This document shows, piece by piece, positions 47,801-59,584 of a stretch of 64,000 nucleotides of DNA (within the stretch, counting starts at the first letter, position 1; each line of letters starts with the position of its first letter). A model generated the notes under the pieces. The model saw nothing but the letters and a program-made list of their open reading frames with translations. It was not told where the DNA came from and searched no databases. Source of the DNA: Artocarpus heterophyllus. Taxonomy: Eukaryota; Streptophyta; Magnoliopsida; Rosales; Moraceae. The translations under genes and the position numbers were made by a program. Where the stretch lies: positions 310,001 through 374,000 of the forward strand of contig JAJQZP010000064.1 in NCBI GenBank assembly GCA_025403435.1. The letters run 5' to 3'.

Positions 47801-49350
47801 GATTTACGACTCATGTATGATTAAGATTCACGATTCGTGAATTACGAAATTGTGATGTCATGTGGTATTAAGTCATGCTGCATATACACAATAAGACAAG
47901 TGAAACTTATGAGACAAGTTAAGGGTGTCGTACCAACCTCCCGACCCACGGGGAGGCTCCATGTTAAAGAAATGAATGATCTTGGTGTCGTTGGGACCTC
48001 GCGAACCCTAACTTCCCAAGACTCACGCGCAACCGGTATGATCACTCGGGCCCAAAGTAAGAAGATAAGGTACAGCTTAATAATTAAGCATAAATCAAGT
48101 TGATAAGCAAGCATAAAATGCTCATGCATATTTTTATTAAAATGATTTTTAATTATGTTTTGCGAGGTTAATTTCCTACTTCCTGAGCGAAAGCTCATTT
48201 AAGTATGTTCATGCTGTAGGTAAGAAAAACCTGTCAGCGACACTTGATGGGCAGTGGTGAGAGGCGGACGAATGGTGAAGTTGGGAATGGATATCGCTCA
48301 CGCAATGTAATATTTCCGCATTATCATTTTATGAATTTATGCATGTTTTATTTTACGAAATTTCTTATGATTTCACTTTACGAAAATTATGTGCATATGA
48401 ATAAGTAAATAATTTATGAAATTATGTTTTAAAAACCGAGCTTGTGATTACGCAACCTTGGTCTAGAGGATTTCAAAGTTTAAAGATGTTGCAATAAACG
48501 ATGCAACAAATGCACGAAATTTATAGGAAAGAAAATTATAACTTTATCTGGAATTACAAAGGATTAATGGAGTTTTACATTAAGTTAAGAAATGAAGTTA
48601 TGGATATGTTTTTATGAAGTTATTATGAAAGTCTAAAAGAAAAGCTTTAAGAAATTGGTATCTTAAGCTTAAAAGTTTAAGTTATAAGAAATTATGTTTT
48701 GTTAAGTTTAAAAAGGTTAACTTTTAAGAAAATACAATGATATTTCTAAGATGTTAAAAGTATAAGTAGAATATATAATAATTGCTAAGAAAGTTTTAGA
48801 GAGCATTTAAATGGGATTTTATTTTGATATTTAATTTAAAATTCTCTTGAAAATAGTTTTATCTAAATTGAGAATTGCCTTTAAAGTAATACTTGCTAAA
48901 TAATTACTCTTATGTTTTAAAGAAAAAGTTCAAGAAAAGTACTATGGTTACGTTTTAAGAAATTAACGTTATGAATTATGTAACGGATCATGCTTTTAGA
49001 AATTATAACTATGTTAAGATGTAATGCTTATTATTACGTTATTATCACGTTTGAGAATTTTATGTATTACGTTAGGTTTACGTAATGTAGTTTTGAGAAA
49101 TGATTATTATATCTTTTAAGGTTATATGTTAAGAATTTTTTATCAATAAGAATTCGTTTGTTATTAAGATTTGAAAACATAGTTATTTCTTCCTCTAAGG
49201 TTTCATGTTAAGGATTCCACAGTAAGAATCCATATATATATATTGGAAAAAAAAATTTATCATGAATTTCTCTACCTTAATTGTAAGTAAGTATAAGTTT
49301 ATGATGATGTTTAAGTTAAGTGACGGCCACGTAAGGGCGGGTCGTCACAG
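44828..49350 (+). repeat. 5' LTR of the 14.4-kb element
   Basis: It is AT-rich except for a GC-rich island at about 46380-47520. The TATA box TATAAATA lies at 46226-46233, followed by a short A-run and CT repeats. This suggests the transcription start is just right of 46250, with the GC island in R/U5. At about 47535 comes CAGGTAAGTAGGAATCTCGCC, then CTACAGTATGAAT. At 48184-48197 is TGAGC-GAAA-GCTCA and then TTCATGCTGTAGG. ORFs on both strands of the GC island (46360-46972) are conserved in the other LTR but have no known domain. Confidence 0.92.
46226..46233 (+). promoter_or_regulatory. TATA box in the 5' LTR of the 14.4-kb element
   Basis: TATAAATA sits in GTCTATAAATATGTGG and is retained in both LTRs (also 56142-56149). 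A pyrimidine-rich stretch lies 40-110 bp downstream. It is the likely RNA polymerase II core promoter. Confidence 0.6.
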
Positions 49351-49352
49351 AT

Positions 49353-49365
49353 GGTATCATAGCCG
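49353..49365 (+). other. Primer-binding site of the 14.4-kb element
   Basis: TGGTATCATAGCC starts two bases after the LTR end. It differs at one position from the initiator-Met type TGGTATCAGAGCC. Confidence 0.8.
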
Positions 49366-51157
49366 GTATCTTGCCATCCTACTTCACATCGTCACGCGTC
49401 TGCTTCACCTCAGTCCAAGTAAGTTATGTTAATTGAATGTTATGATAAGTTACGTTAAATGATAGGTGTCGATTTTCCATGTAACGACAATCAAGTTAGC
49501 GACATGCAAGAACGATTTTAGATGTCCTCTTACGGTCCAATGCCAAGCTTAGCCGTCAAGATGTCTCAAATCACGGGAAGCAATATTGGGTGCCAACTTC
49601 CTAAGCAAACAAGGCAACTCCTAGAATTACGTGAACGCTCGAACCGACGCTTAGAGATGCTCGACACTCAAAGGGCAATGCAAGCGAGAATATTTGGAGT
49701 TACAACCACAGAATTGGTAGATTGACGAGTCGATAGAGGATCTAAAGGTTCCACAGAATCTTCTTCGGATTTCAAAAATGATTAATAAATCTCACTAATT
49801 TTAATGTAACGTTTTCAATTATTATATTAAAATAATAATAATAATTAATTAATTAATAACAAAATGGACATTTTCTAAACTTCTTTCCTCTTTTTCTCAA
49901 GACTTGCTTTTATTTGCAAATTTATCCATAATTCCACTATATTAAATATGGAGCTACGATCAAGGTGGTTACGCCTCAGAAAGGAAAGGAAGCCACAAGT
50001 TTTTCACAGCTTAATTACCAACCCATGATCAAAGCCGCCCCTCATGTAGCATACAAGCAGATCTTCACAAAAGCCGATTCTACAAGCAGATGGACAATAC
50101 TCTACACTTTGCCACGAGAATAAAGGAAGTCACAAATGGGGCATGCAAGGGACGTAAGAATGCAGCCTTCCTCAAAGAATTACCACCAAAGGCAAGGATG
50201 TCAAGACATTTCTTTGAAGCACGAACGAGTACTTAGTCAGAAAGAATTTTCCAGTTTGGACCATTAACGAGGGCATTGATATCTGAATAAAAAATGATGT
50301 AAAAGAATAAATAGGCATAGTACTACTACGGGGCTAGTAGTGAGACACGCCATACAATTGATCAAGTATACGTATAGTATACAAAATAAGATTTATGTAT
50401 GAACAATAGAAGTTTTTGATAAGAAGAACTTCATGTTATGTGACCCACTAGAGGCGAGTCAAGTCTCAATCTCAACAATGATCTATGATATGCAAAGATT
50501 GCTAACAAAGAAAGGGTTTAGCAATTTCATGATATGAAAGTATAATTGACATATGTATGAATGTTATGAACTATGATTGCTGTATGCATTATGACCCATG
50601 AATATGATATGAAATAGTTGCTAACAATAGTGAAATGTATAGCAACTCCATGATATGCAAGTACGAACGTTATGCATATGTATGATAAGAATATGCATGA
50701 CATGAATATAAATAAAATGTGAAAGCATGGCATGTAAAAGTATGATATGAATGACATGTATATGTATGATATATTTGTGAATATGATGTGTATGTATGAT
50801 TCATGTATGAAAGTTATGATTGATATTTGTTATTTGGTTTATAAACATGAGATAGCTTATAAGTACCATAAAATGCATAATAAGTATGCATGATTAAGCC
50901 CATGAGGAACCTAGTAAGGACTTAATGTATTAGATTATGATAAAATAATAGATTCCACAAAAATCATCGTTTCGGTAAGGATAAACACATAGATCCTTAT
51001 AAGAAATTGGATATAAGCAAAAGTTTAAGGTATAAGAGAAGGACTTCCCAGAGGTCACAGACTGTCTATGGGTGGTTACTTCTAAACTAGTATCCCACCA
51101 AACAGACCCTATAATAGTGATCTCAAGATGAGACGATTTCCTCCCTAACCTACAGAT

Positions 51158-51188
<31 letters not shown>

Positions 51189-52047
51189 TGGAAAAAGAAT
51201 AAACAATAAATAAGTCGTGTGGATCGATCAAACACCATCCTATAAGAAGTTAAGATCATGATAAGAAGAGATTAAAGAAGCAAAGTTGCTTCCACATACC
51301 CAAGAGATGTAAGTAACATCGCAAGGATATTAGAAGAGAATAAGAATGACAATGTATGGTCATTAATATACTGGGTTAAGAAATAAGATAGGAGAAGACT
51401 ACAGAATGGTTCAAAATCTGAACCCCTATAATAGAGCTACAAACTCTGATAGAATAACCGTAACAAAGGGAAACCGATAGGAATTTCTAAACAAGAAAAT
51501 ACAGCCCATCATATGACTCGATGACATCTAGTCATCAATAACCATAAAATCCAGTTTAAGATAAGCAGGTAGATATGTTGTTTCAAGAACACAGTCTACC
51601 ATGTCGTTAAATGACCTTTAGTCATCACCAGGCAAATAACCAATTTAAAGCAAGTAGACAGAGATGTCCGCTTAAGATAACAAATATAAGATTCTTAGCC
51701 GGAGCAGTAAGCTTACACAATCCAGGCTACTAAGCTAAGAAGACCACCTCATGCAGAAATGGTCCCCCTCCAATTAATGAAGTCTTTAGATAAGACAAGG
51801 TTCTTGGAATAAGCAAGATCAGAGACCTTAGAGTCAAACATTGAACCTTCACTAGAAACAGATGCTACGAAATACAGGCATAGGGATAATAAAAACCCTT
51901 TGACTAGCTAAGACGTGCCATATTAAGGAGAAATCCTCTAGAATTGGTGGTAGAGCATACTAATGAGAGTATTGCTAAACCTTTTAAGAAAAACTCAGTT
52001 ATGTAGCCAATGGTCGGAGTAATCCTAAGTTATTTTCATAAAATATA

Positions 52048-52078
<31 letters not shown>

Positions 52079-54717
52079 GTAAGCGTGCTTAGCACGTAAA
52101 ATAAGCCCAACCATGATATTAGCCTAATAGTAAAATTTTTGGGACTCTTAGTAGAAGACTTCCAAAGCTGAGACTATGAAGTTGTAGCAAGTCCCTCAAG
52201 AAACGATAGACATAACAAAGTGGTTCCTTCGAGAGCATCAATACGACCTCCTTGATAAGAGTATAGATAGTAAGAATTAGAGAACTGAGGATGTGTGGAC
52301 AATATGATTTGTAAGTTTGAAAGTACGATGTCGAGGCTTAGGACGTAGCGGCTGTTTAAGGGCCATTTATACGCCCCTCCCGATGCCAAATAAAAAGGTG
52401 CGCAAACATTAAGATTAGAGATAATATGCAGGGAGGATGACACATATAGTGTCTACCAAGTAAAGTTGCGCATCTTAGGATAGTTTTATAGGCACGTCTC
52501 AACGTTAGGAATTACATGATAGACAAGTAAGGCTAGTCGCCCTTCCAATCGCAATAGAACCGATAGGATTTGTTATTATATGAGTTAGAATATATCGTTA
52601 ATATATAAATATATATATCTATAGCTATATTAACCAAACTCACGATTAGAGTGATACAGATTAACACGTTAAAATTATGATGACACAGTAAGACACATAC
52701 CTCGAGCAAGGTCATAAGAATAGGTGTCCAGCCCGAATTATTCATCTAAAAGATAGATGAACATCAAAAAAAAAAAAATCATCGATAGATTTCTTTCTGA
52801 TAGAATATTGTAGCCATCAAACCTAATGACCTATAAGTATACCCGTCATTACATCACATGAACGTAGTATATTTTAAAAGGATGTTTTTCATTAATTTGA
52901 TGTAAAATTACAACTTACGTTTTTCCAACGAATACACTTACTACAAGCCATTTTTATAATTTTCATGAGTATAATATGAACTCTCTTGTTGTCATGAACC
53001 AATCAAGTTAAAGAATGTAATGGTCAAATCCTTGAGGAAGAAGTAAGTTCCAAGTAGGGACCATCCATGTTAAGTTAAGGGTTCTGGCAGCTTGAGATCA
53101 ATATCATACTAAAAATACCTATGGATTAAATAGGACCCGTAAACAGCTTTTTCTTTTATTATAAACATGTTTGGGTCCTTACTCATGAAGCACAAAATTT
53201 TGTCAAGTTTAAAAATTCGATTTAAATTGTCAAAAAAAATGTGTGTTTAACAAATTATTATTACTATTTTCAACAAGTAAATAGAAATTTATGAAATGTT
53301 TTGTTGAGACAAAAAAAATGGTTTTTATTAAAATGAAAATGACTGTTATATTTTAGAAAGTTATAAATACATATATATATATACACGTATAGAGAATTTC
53401 ATAGAAATAGTAAGGAAACATTAGAATGATATAGGACACTAAAGTGGCCTAAAAAGAAGAAACACATAGTCAACTATAGACACGAAGTTCACAAGTAGAG
53501 AAAGTTAAGACGGATCATGAATGTTTCCATAGTGGAAACAAGGTTGATTGGAACCCCGAATGAGAGATAAGCGTTACGAATCTTAAAATACAGTAAGACG
53601 ACATATATATGATTTTGCCATTGAATAAGTTGAGATAGTTAAGGCTAGAATGACACGATTTTATATGAAAATAGTTGCTCAAAAGAGTGGAATTTTAATC
53701 CCAAGGTGGGTAGAACATATACTAGACCCTAATTAACCTTTTTATAGGTTAAAGGAGACGATGTAGTTTTGCTCTTCTAGAAGAGCATACCCCACTCAAT
53801 AGAATGAGATTTAAACTAAAAATGATTTTTTACCCATAAATGGGCCGTGAAAACCGTAAAACTACCCAAGTTTTTACGATATGCTACATTAGCATGTCCT
53901 AGATTCTAAGGTAAGTATTAAGAAAAAGGGAATTGATAGTACGATTTCATAAAATATGAGAATCTATTACCCCGATGTGTCGTGATAGTATGTTGAAATG
54001 TCTAGAATAAGCCCGCCGAAGGAGAATCTATGGTACAATCTCCACAGGTTTGGGATATAATGCACCCCATTATATAGTATCACCATGAGATTTTCTATTG
54101 GCAGAAAGATAAAATCTCCAATTTGCCTTTAAGAGACTAGAAGAAATTGCTAAAAGACACTAGTTTTGATTAGAAATCGTAAAAATGATTTAAATAATCA
54201 AGTATAACTTAGAAATTTTCCATGACCAATATAAAGGTCATTTGAACAAAACCAAGAGAAACCCTACGAATATGAAAAATAGGAATGAATTTCTTTTTCT
54301 CGCACCTCGAGAAGAGGCAAGACAAGTTCAAGAGAGATATGAAAGGATAAGCGTAAATGTTATGAACCCTTAGAAGTTTTAAAACAATTTGATAAACATG
54401 TTTTAGACAGTCATTATCACTAGTCAGGGATGACTAGGTAATAAAGACTTATAGATTAAGCAATAAAAAGATAAATTTCCTGGCCAGACCCTATATACCA
54501 GATCATGATCTGGAGGCAGATATGCAACCTAAGATGCGAAATAGAATAAGTATAAGTCGTGAAACAAGAGAAAGAATAGCTTCAAGAAAGCAAGGACAAA
54601 TTTTCATATCAAGATTTTGGGGCAAAGTTGCCAAAAAGAAAGAAAACCCTATGAGATTAGGATACGAAGCCATAGGATACCCCAAGTTTATGTCAATTTT
54701 CGAGGACGAAAATTTTT
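49366..54717 (+). other. Internal region of the 14.4-kb element, no pol detected
   Basis: About 5.35 kb. A short ORF at 49522-49725 (67 codons) lies where gag would start but lacks gag motifs that I can identify. From about 50520 to 50920 the sequence is rich in TATGATATG-like words. The remainder is AT-rich with frequent stops in all frames, and contains AT microsatellites near 51165-51190 and 52040-52080. At the 3' end a plus-strand ORF (54522-54719) finishes with SIFEDENF and TAA immediately before the purine tract. That ending is common at the 3' end of pol in plant chromoviruses, so it probably derives from an autonomous ancestor. Confidence 0.65.
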
Positions 54718-54725
54718 AAGGTGGG
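54718..54725 (+). other. Polypurine tract-like sequence
   Basis: AAGGTGGG lies five bases before the right LTR, the expected place for plus-strand priming. It is interrupted by one T, as in many plant gypsy elements. Confidence 0.5.
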
Positions 54726-54730
54726 TAGAT

Positions 54731-57700
54731 TGTAATGACCGAAAAAATCCAGAAATTAATAAGTATAATTAATTGAGTATTTTTCCATCATTACTAAGCC
54801 AAGTATTTGAGAAAGTACAAGTTGAGCATTATTAGCACGCAAATTTGAAGGTTTTACTAGCCACAAGTCCTTAGAAATAAATAATGTTGTGAATGCACAA
54901 ATTTATGTGCTTTATTTATGCAACATGTAACAATGTAATGTTATGATAGTACATTAAAATAATTAAAAATAATTATTTAATGTGCTAAATTAAAAGTTTA
55001 TGATTTATTGATTTTATGTACGAGCTAAAGAAGTGATTGTTATAAGAATCTCAATTAGAATGTTTAAATTGGGATTACTTGACAACAAGTGGAATTTCCA
55101 ACTTACTATGATGATGTGGAAAATTCCTATGTGATGTCAGTTTAGTAAAAGAAACCCAGATCAAAAGTGATCATGAGCTCCATACCATAAATTGAAAATG
55201 GTGAGCACCAAGTTCAAGTATGCAAGATTTATGACATGTTTTACTAAGATTGATCTCGAAATTTATAGAGATCATAAAGTAAGATAAGAATTTTAAGAAA
55301 ATTATAAAGATCATTGGAAGTTTAAGAATTTCAATATTTTGAATGTGTATGGTTAATTATTATACACATTAATAATTACGTAAAGTTTATTATTATTATT
55401 GTAAAGACAATAATAATAATAATAATTGTCATAGTAATAGTAAAGAAGAAAAAGGGCGTTGATGGGGTCCACAAATGTTAATCTATTGCTAAGTTGTGGA
55501 ACCATAAACAGCTCTTTACGAGAAATAGTTCAAGTTATATCCGTAAAGCACGAAATTGTGCTACGTTGGGAATTTTAAATTAAATTGACTTTTAGATAGT
55601 CAATTTAATTTACAAAAATTTTACAAAATTACAACTATTATTTTCATAATGAAATTTGAAGTTTACAATATGAAAATTTCTAATGAGAAGTATATGTTAT
55701 AAATTTTAAAGTTTTAAAAGTAAAAGAATAAATAATAATAATAATAATAATAATAAAATAATTATATTGAGCAAAGTTTTAAATAGATAATATTCTTCTT
55801 GGAATTCATATACATGTATATATACATATATGTGTGTATACAGTTACAAAAATAGTTAATCATCTGTTTTGAAGACAAATATTTCAAAGTTTACGATTTC
55901 AAAATTAAATCACAAAATCCATACAGTATGGATAACTTTTATGAAAATGATTTTCATGACAATATGAAGATGTTTATACGGCAGTGATACAACAAGAAAA
56001 TTAAAAGCATGTAATATTTTAAAGAATAAGAATATTACAATTTTAAAAAGTACAATTATGTCTATAAAAATTTCAAGTTTACGGATCAAATTTGATCTAC
56101 CCAATACAACACAGTTTAGACTGTGTAGATACAAAGTTGTCTATAAATATGTGGACTACAAAAAAAAAAAAAAAAAAACGGAGCCAATCAGATAGCTCTC
56201 ATGCACACTTTCTCTCTACTTTCTCTCTCTACACTCTCTCTCTCCTCAAACTCAGTCCAAGATCTGACCTCCATTTTCAACACCTCCTACACCATCGGGA
56301 AGATCTTGAGAAGATGAGTCTGACGGTGTGCCGTGCCACCCACAACTCCACCGGAGGCGGCCACACGTGCCTGTTGAAGCCGCGGAAACACGTCATCTTT
56401 CTGACGTGATTTCTCCTCCGTCCGACCTCCGTTTGACACGATCTTGGTGTCAATGGACTCAGAACGAAGAGACGAAGAGAACGGCACCAATCACCCAGCT
56501 CGATTTCAGCTGTAGCAAAACGACGAGCTGCCCCATTCCCGCCGCCGTGCCGCCACCCGATCTTGCCGTCACCGACTACGGTGATCGACACCACCGCCAC
56601 CGTTCGACTCATACGGTGACGAGGAGTGAGAACCCCAGCCCAATTGCACCCTCGCTTGGCCGTACGCCGGAGTTCGAAGGCCAACGCCGCACACCACCGC
56701 GACAACCACCGTCGCCACCGTTCCCGACCTTCTTCCCCAAAATTGACTGAGGCAAAACACTCAGTGATGCACGGTGAAGCTTACCCAACCCTCAATTTCA
56801 TGGGAACTTCGCCAAAGGACCACGATCGGCCTCCGCCTTTGTGCGTCACCGTGAGGAGTTTCGGGCCGCCGTTCTACGCAATGGCGTAGTGCACCACCAC
56901 CACCAACATGTTCAGAGAGCTACGGGGAACGAAAACCCCAAGTCAATTTCATGATAGCTTTGCCGAAGTTAGGAGATCGGAGTCTCCATTTTTGCCGTCG
57001 ATATCGGGCTTCGATCTGCATGGTTAGAGGCCAAACATGGTAAAATTGACACCACCATTGGACTCAGAAGGGTCGACTTAGGGGGGGTAGGCTCGAGCTC
57101 AGCCCCCAACGGAGCCAATCACCGTCGGTCAACCACCGGTCAACGGCTGGTCAACACCATTTTGGGTTTTTGTGATCCGGACCTCCGATCGAAGATCCGA
57201 GACTACCTCCTGACTCGTTTTGACGCTTTGAATGCGATGGTGACCTTCGTTCGAGCTAATTCCACTCTGGTGAAAATCATGCAAATCGAGACGACTTAGA
57301 CTGTAGTAACGGAGTCCAGAATGATGTTTTCAACAATAATAAATCTCCATGGATCATTCCTAGCCATCCACAGTGGTCCGATGAGCACTGCTAAGGATGT
57401 AGCGTACACTGTGGATACAGCGAGATGCAACTGGACTCGTACAGCTCGGAGTCCAGGTAAGTAGGAATCTCGCCTACAGTATGAATAGTTTTAAAAATAG
57501 ATTAATTTTAAATATTTTCATAAAATTTATGAAAATGCATGATCAGTGATTTATTACACTGTTATATGTTATGATGAGATATATTATGTTATGATATGAT
57601 ATGTTATGTTATGAAATAATGTGAAATGCTATGATGATGATATGATTAGTGTGTGATGTATGAAATATATAAATTATATTGTTTAATCACTTTCAAGTCA

Positions 57701-59260
57701 AGTATGATAATGATTTACGACCCATGTATGATTAAGATTCACGATTCGTGAATTACGAAATTGTGATGTCATGTGGTATTAAGTCATGATGCATATACAC
57801 AATAAGACAAGTGAAACTTATGAGACAAGTTAAGGGTGTCGTACCAACCTCCCGACCCACGGGGAGGCTCCATGTTAAAGAAATGAATGATCTTGGTGTC
57901 GTTGGGATCTCGCGAACCCTAACTTCCCAAGACTCGCGCGCAACCGGTACGATCACTCGGGCCCAAAGTAAGAAGATAAGGTACAGCTTAATAATTAAGC
58001 ATAAATTAAGTTGATAAGCAAGCATAAAATGCTCATGCATATTTTTATTAAAATGATTTTTAATCATGTTTTGCGAGGTTAATTTCCTACTTGTTGAGCG
58101 AAAGCTCATTTAAGTATGTTCATGCTGTAGGTAAGAAAAACCTGTCAACGACACTTGATGGGCAATGGTGAGCGACGGACGAATGGTGAAGATGGGAATG
58201 GATACCGCTCACGCAATGTAATATTTCCGCATTATCATTTTATGAATTTATGCATGTTTTATTTTACGAAATTTCTTATGATTACACTTTACGAAAATTA
58301 TGTGCATATGAATAAGTAAATAATTTATGAAATTATGTTTTAAAAACCGAGCTTGTGATTACGCAACCTTGGTCTAGAGGATTTCAAAGTTTAAAGATGT
58401 TGCAATAAACGATGCAACAAATGCACGAAATTTATAGGAAAGAAAATTATAACTTTATCTGGAATTACAAAGGATTAATGGAGTTTTACATTAAGTTAAG
58501 AAATGAAGTTATGGATATGTTTTTATGAAGTTATTATGAAAGTCTAAAAGAAAAGCTTTAAGAAATTGGTATCTTAAGCTTAAAAGTTTAAGTTATAAGA
58601 AATTATGTTTTGTTAAGTTTAAAAAGGTTAACTTTTAAGAAAATACAATGATATTTCTAAGATGTTAAAAGTATAAGTAGAATATATAATAATTGCTAAG
58701 AAAGTTTTAGAGAGCATTTAAATGGGATTTTATTTTGATATTTAATTTAAAATTCTCTTGAAAATAGTTTTATCTAAATTGAGAATTGCCTTTAAAGTAA
58801 TACTTGCTAAATAATTACTCTTATGTTTTAAAGAAAAAGTTCAAGAAAAGTACTATGGTTACGTTTTAAGAAATTAACGTTATGAATTATGTAACGGATC
58901 ATGCTTTTAGAAATTATAACTATGTTAAGATGTAATGCTTATTATTACGTTATTATCACGTTTGAGAATTTTATGTATTACGTTAGGTTTACGTAATGTA
59001 GTTTTGAGAAATGATTATTATATCTTTTAAGGTTATATGTTAAGAATTTTTTATCAATAAGAATTCGTTTGTTATTAAGATTTGAAAACATAGTTATTTC
59101 TTCCTCTAAGGTTTCATGTTAAGGATTCCACAGTAAGAATCCATATATATATATTGGAAAAAAAAATTTATCACGAATTTCTCTACCTTAATTGTAAGTA
59201 AGTATAAGTTTATGATGATGTTTAAGTTAAGTGACGGCCGCGTAAGGGCGGGTCGTCACA
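54731..59260 (+). repeat. 3' LTR of the 14.4-kb element
   Basis: It aligns throughout with 44828-49350. By eye I count about 15 differences in the first kilobase and 27 in about 365 bp of the GC island (from 56297). In the last 990 bp I count only 3. TATAAATA is at 56142-56149 and the hairpin TGAGC-GAAA-GCTCA at 58095-58108. The conserved ORFs over the GC island (56277-56889) show changes in every codon position and no domain. Confidence 0.92.
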
Positions 59261-59583
59261 TTAATAGTCCACAGTAAGGCCGCCTGCAACCTAATGGAAG
59301 AATTAGAAGCAACGTCACGAACGTTGATGTCATTACTCCATAGCTTTTTCAACTCATCCACAAGAGCTCTCAAGAAGACATCCATATCCTTTCTAGGGGA
59401 TTTTGGATCAGGAATAAACAGAGTTGACATTAAGTATGAATTCTTTATACACAACCACGAAGGTAGATTATAAGCAGTCAAAACCACTAGCCACATATTG
59501 TACAAAGTAATCAAGTTTCTAAATGGTGGGAATTTGCTGACATTTAACCCCAGTCTAACATTTTGAGGTTGTTGCATCACCAA
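59261..59583 (-). pseudogene. CACTA element 2, TNP2 transposase, N-terminal side fragment (Transposase_21)
   Basis: On the minus strand the open stretch reads QNVRLGLNVSKFPPF, LITLYNMWLVVLTAYNLPSW, FIPDPKSPRKDMDVFLRALV, DELKKLWSNDINVRDVASNS and ends RLQAALLWTIN right at the LTR junction. These are the most conserved blocks of the TNP2/Transposase_21 catalytic region. The expected continuation (DFPAN and onward) is found at 44822 and below, on the far side of the 14.4-kb element. Upstream of QNVRLGL the homology stops at about 59585, where unrelated AT-rich DNA begins, so the true N-terminus is lost. Confidence 0.85.
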
Positions 59584-59584
59584 A

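Larger units (their letters stand above)
44823..59265 (+). mobile_element. Large LTR retrotransposon (14.43 kb) without recognisable pol, inserted in CACTA element 2
   Basis: The element is 44828-59260. It has two LTRs of 4523 and 4530 bp, each beginning TGTAATGACCGAAAAAAT and ending GGGCGGGTCGTCACA. The flanking 5-mers are TTAAC (44823-44827) and TTAAT (59261-59265), differing by one transition. A primer-binding site follows the left LTR, and a short purine-rich AAGGTGGG precedes the right LTR. The internal part (49351-54730) has no reverse transcriptase, integrase or protease motif that I can find. Long LTRs with a non-coding interior match the large retrotransposon derivative (LARD) class, mobilised by a related autonomous element. 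The flanks rejoin the TNP2 coding sequence on the other strand. Confidence 0.9.
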
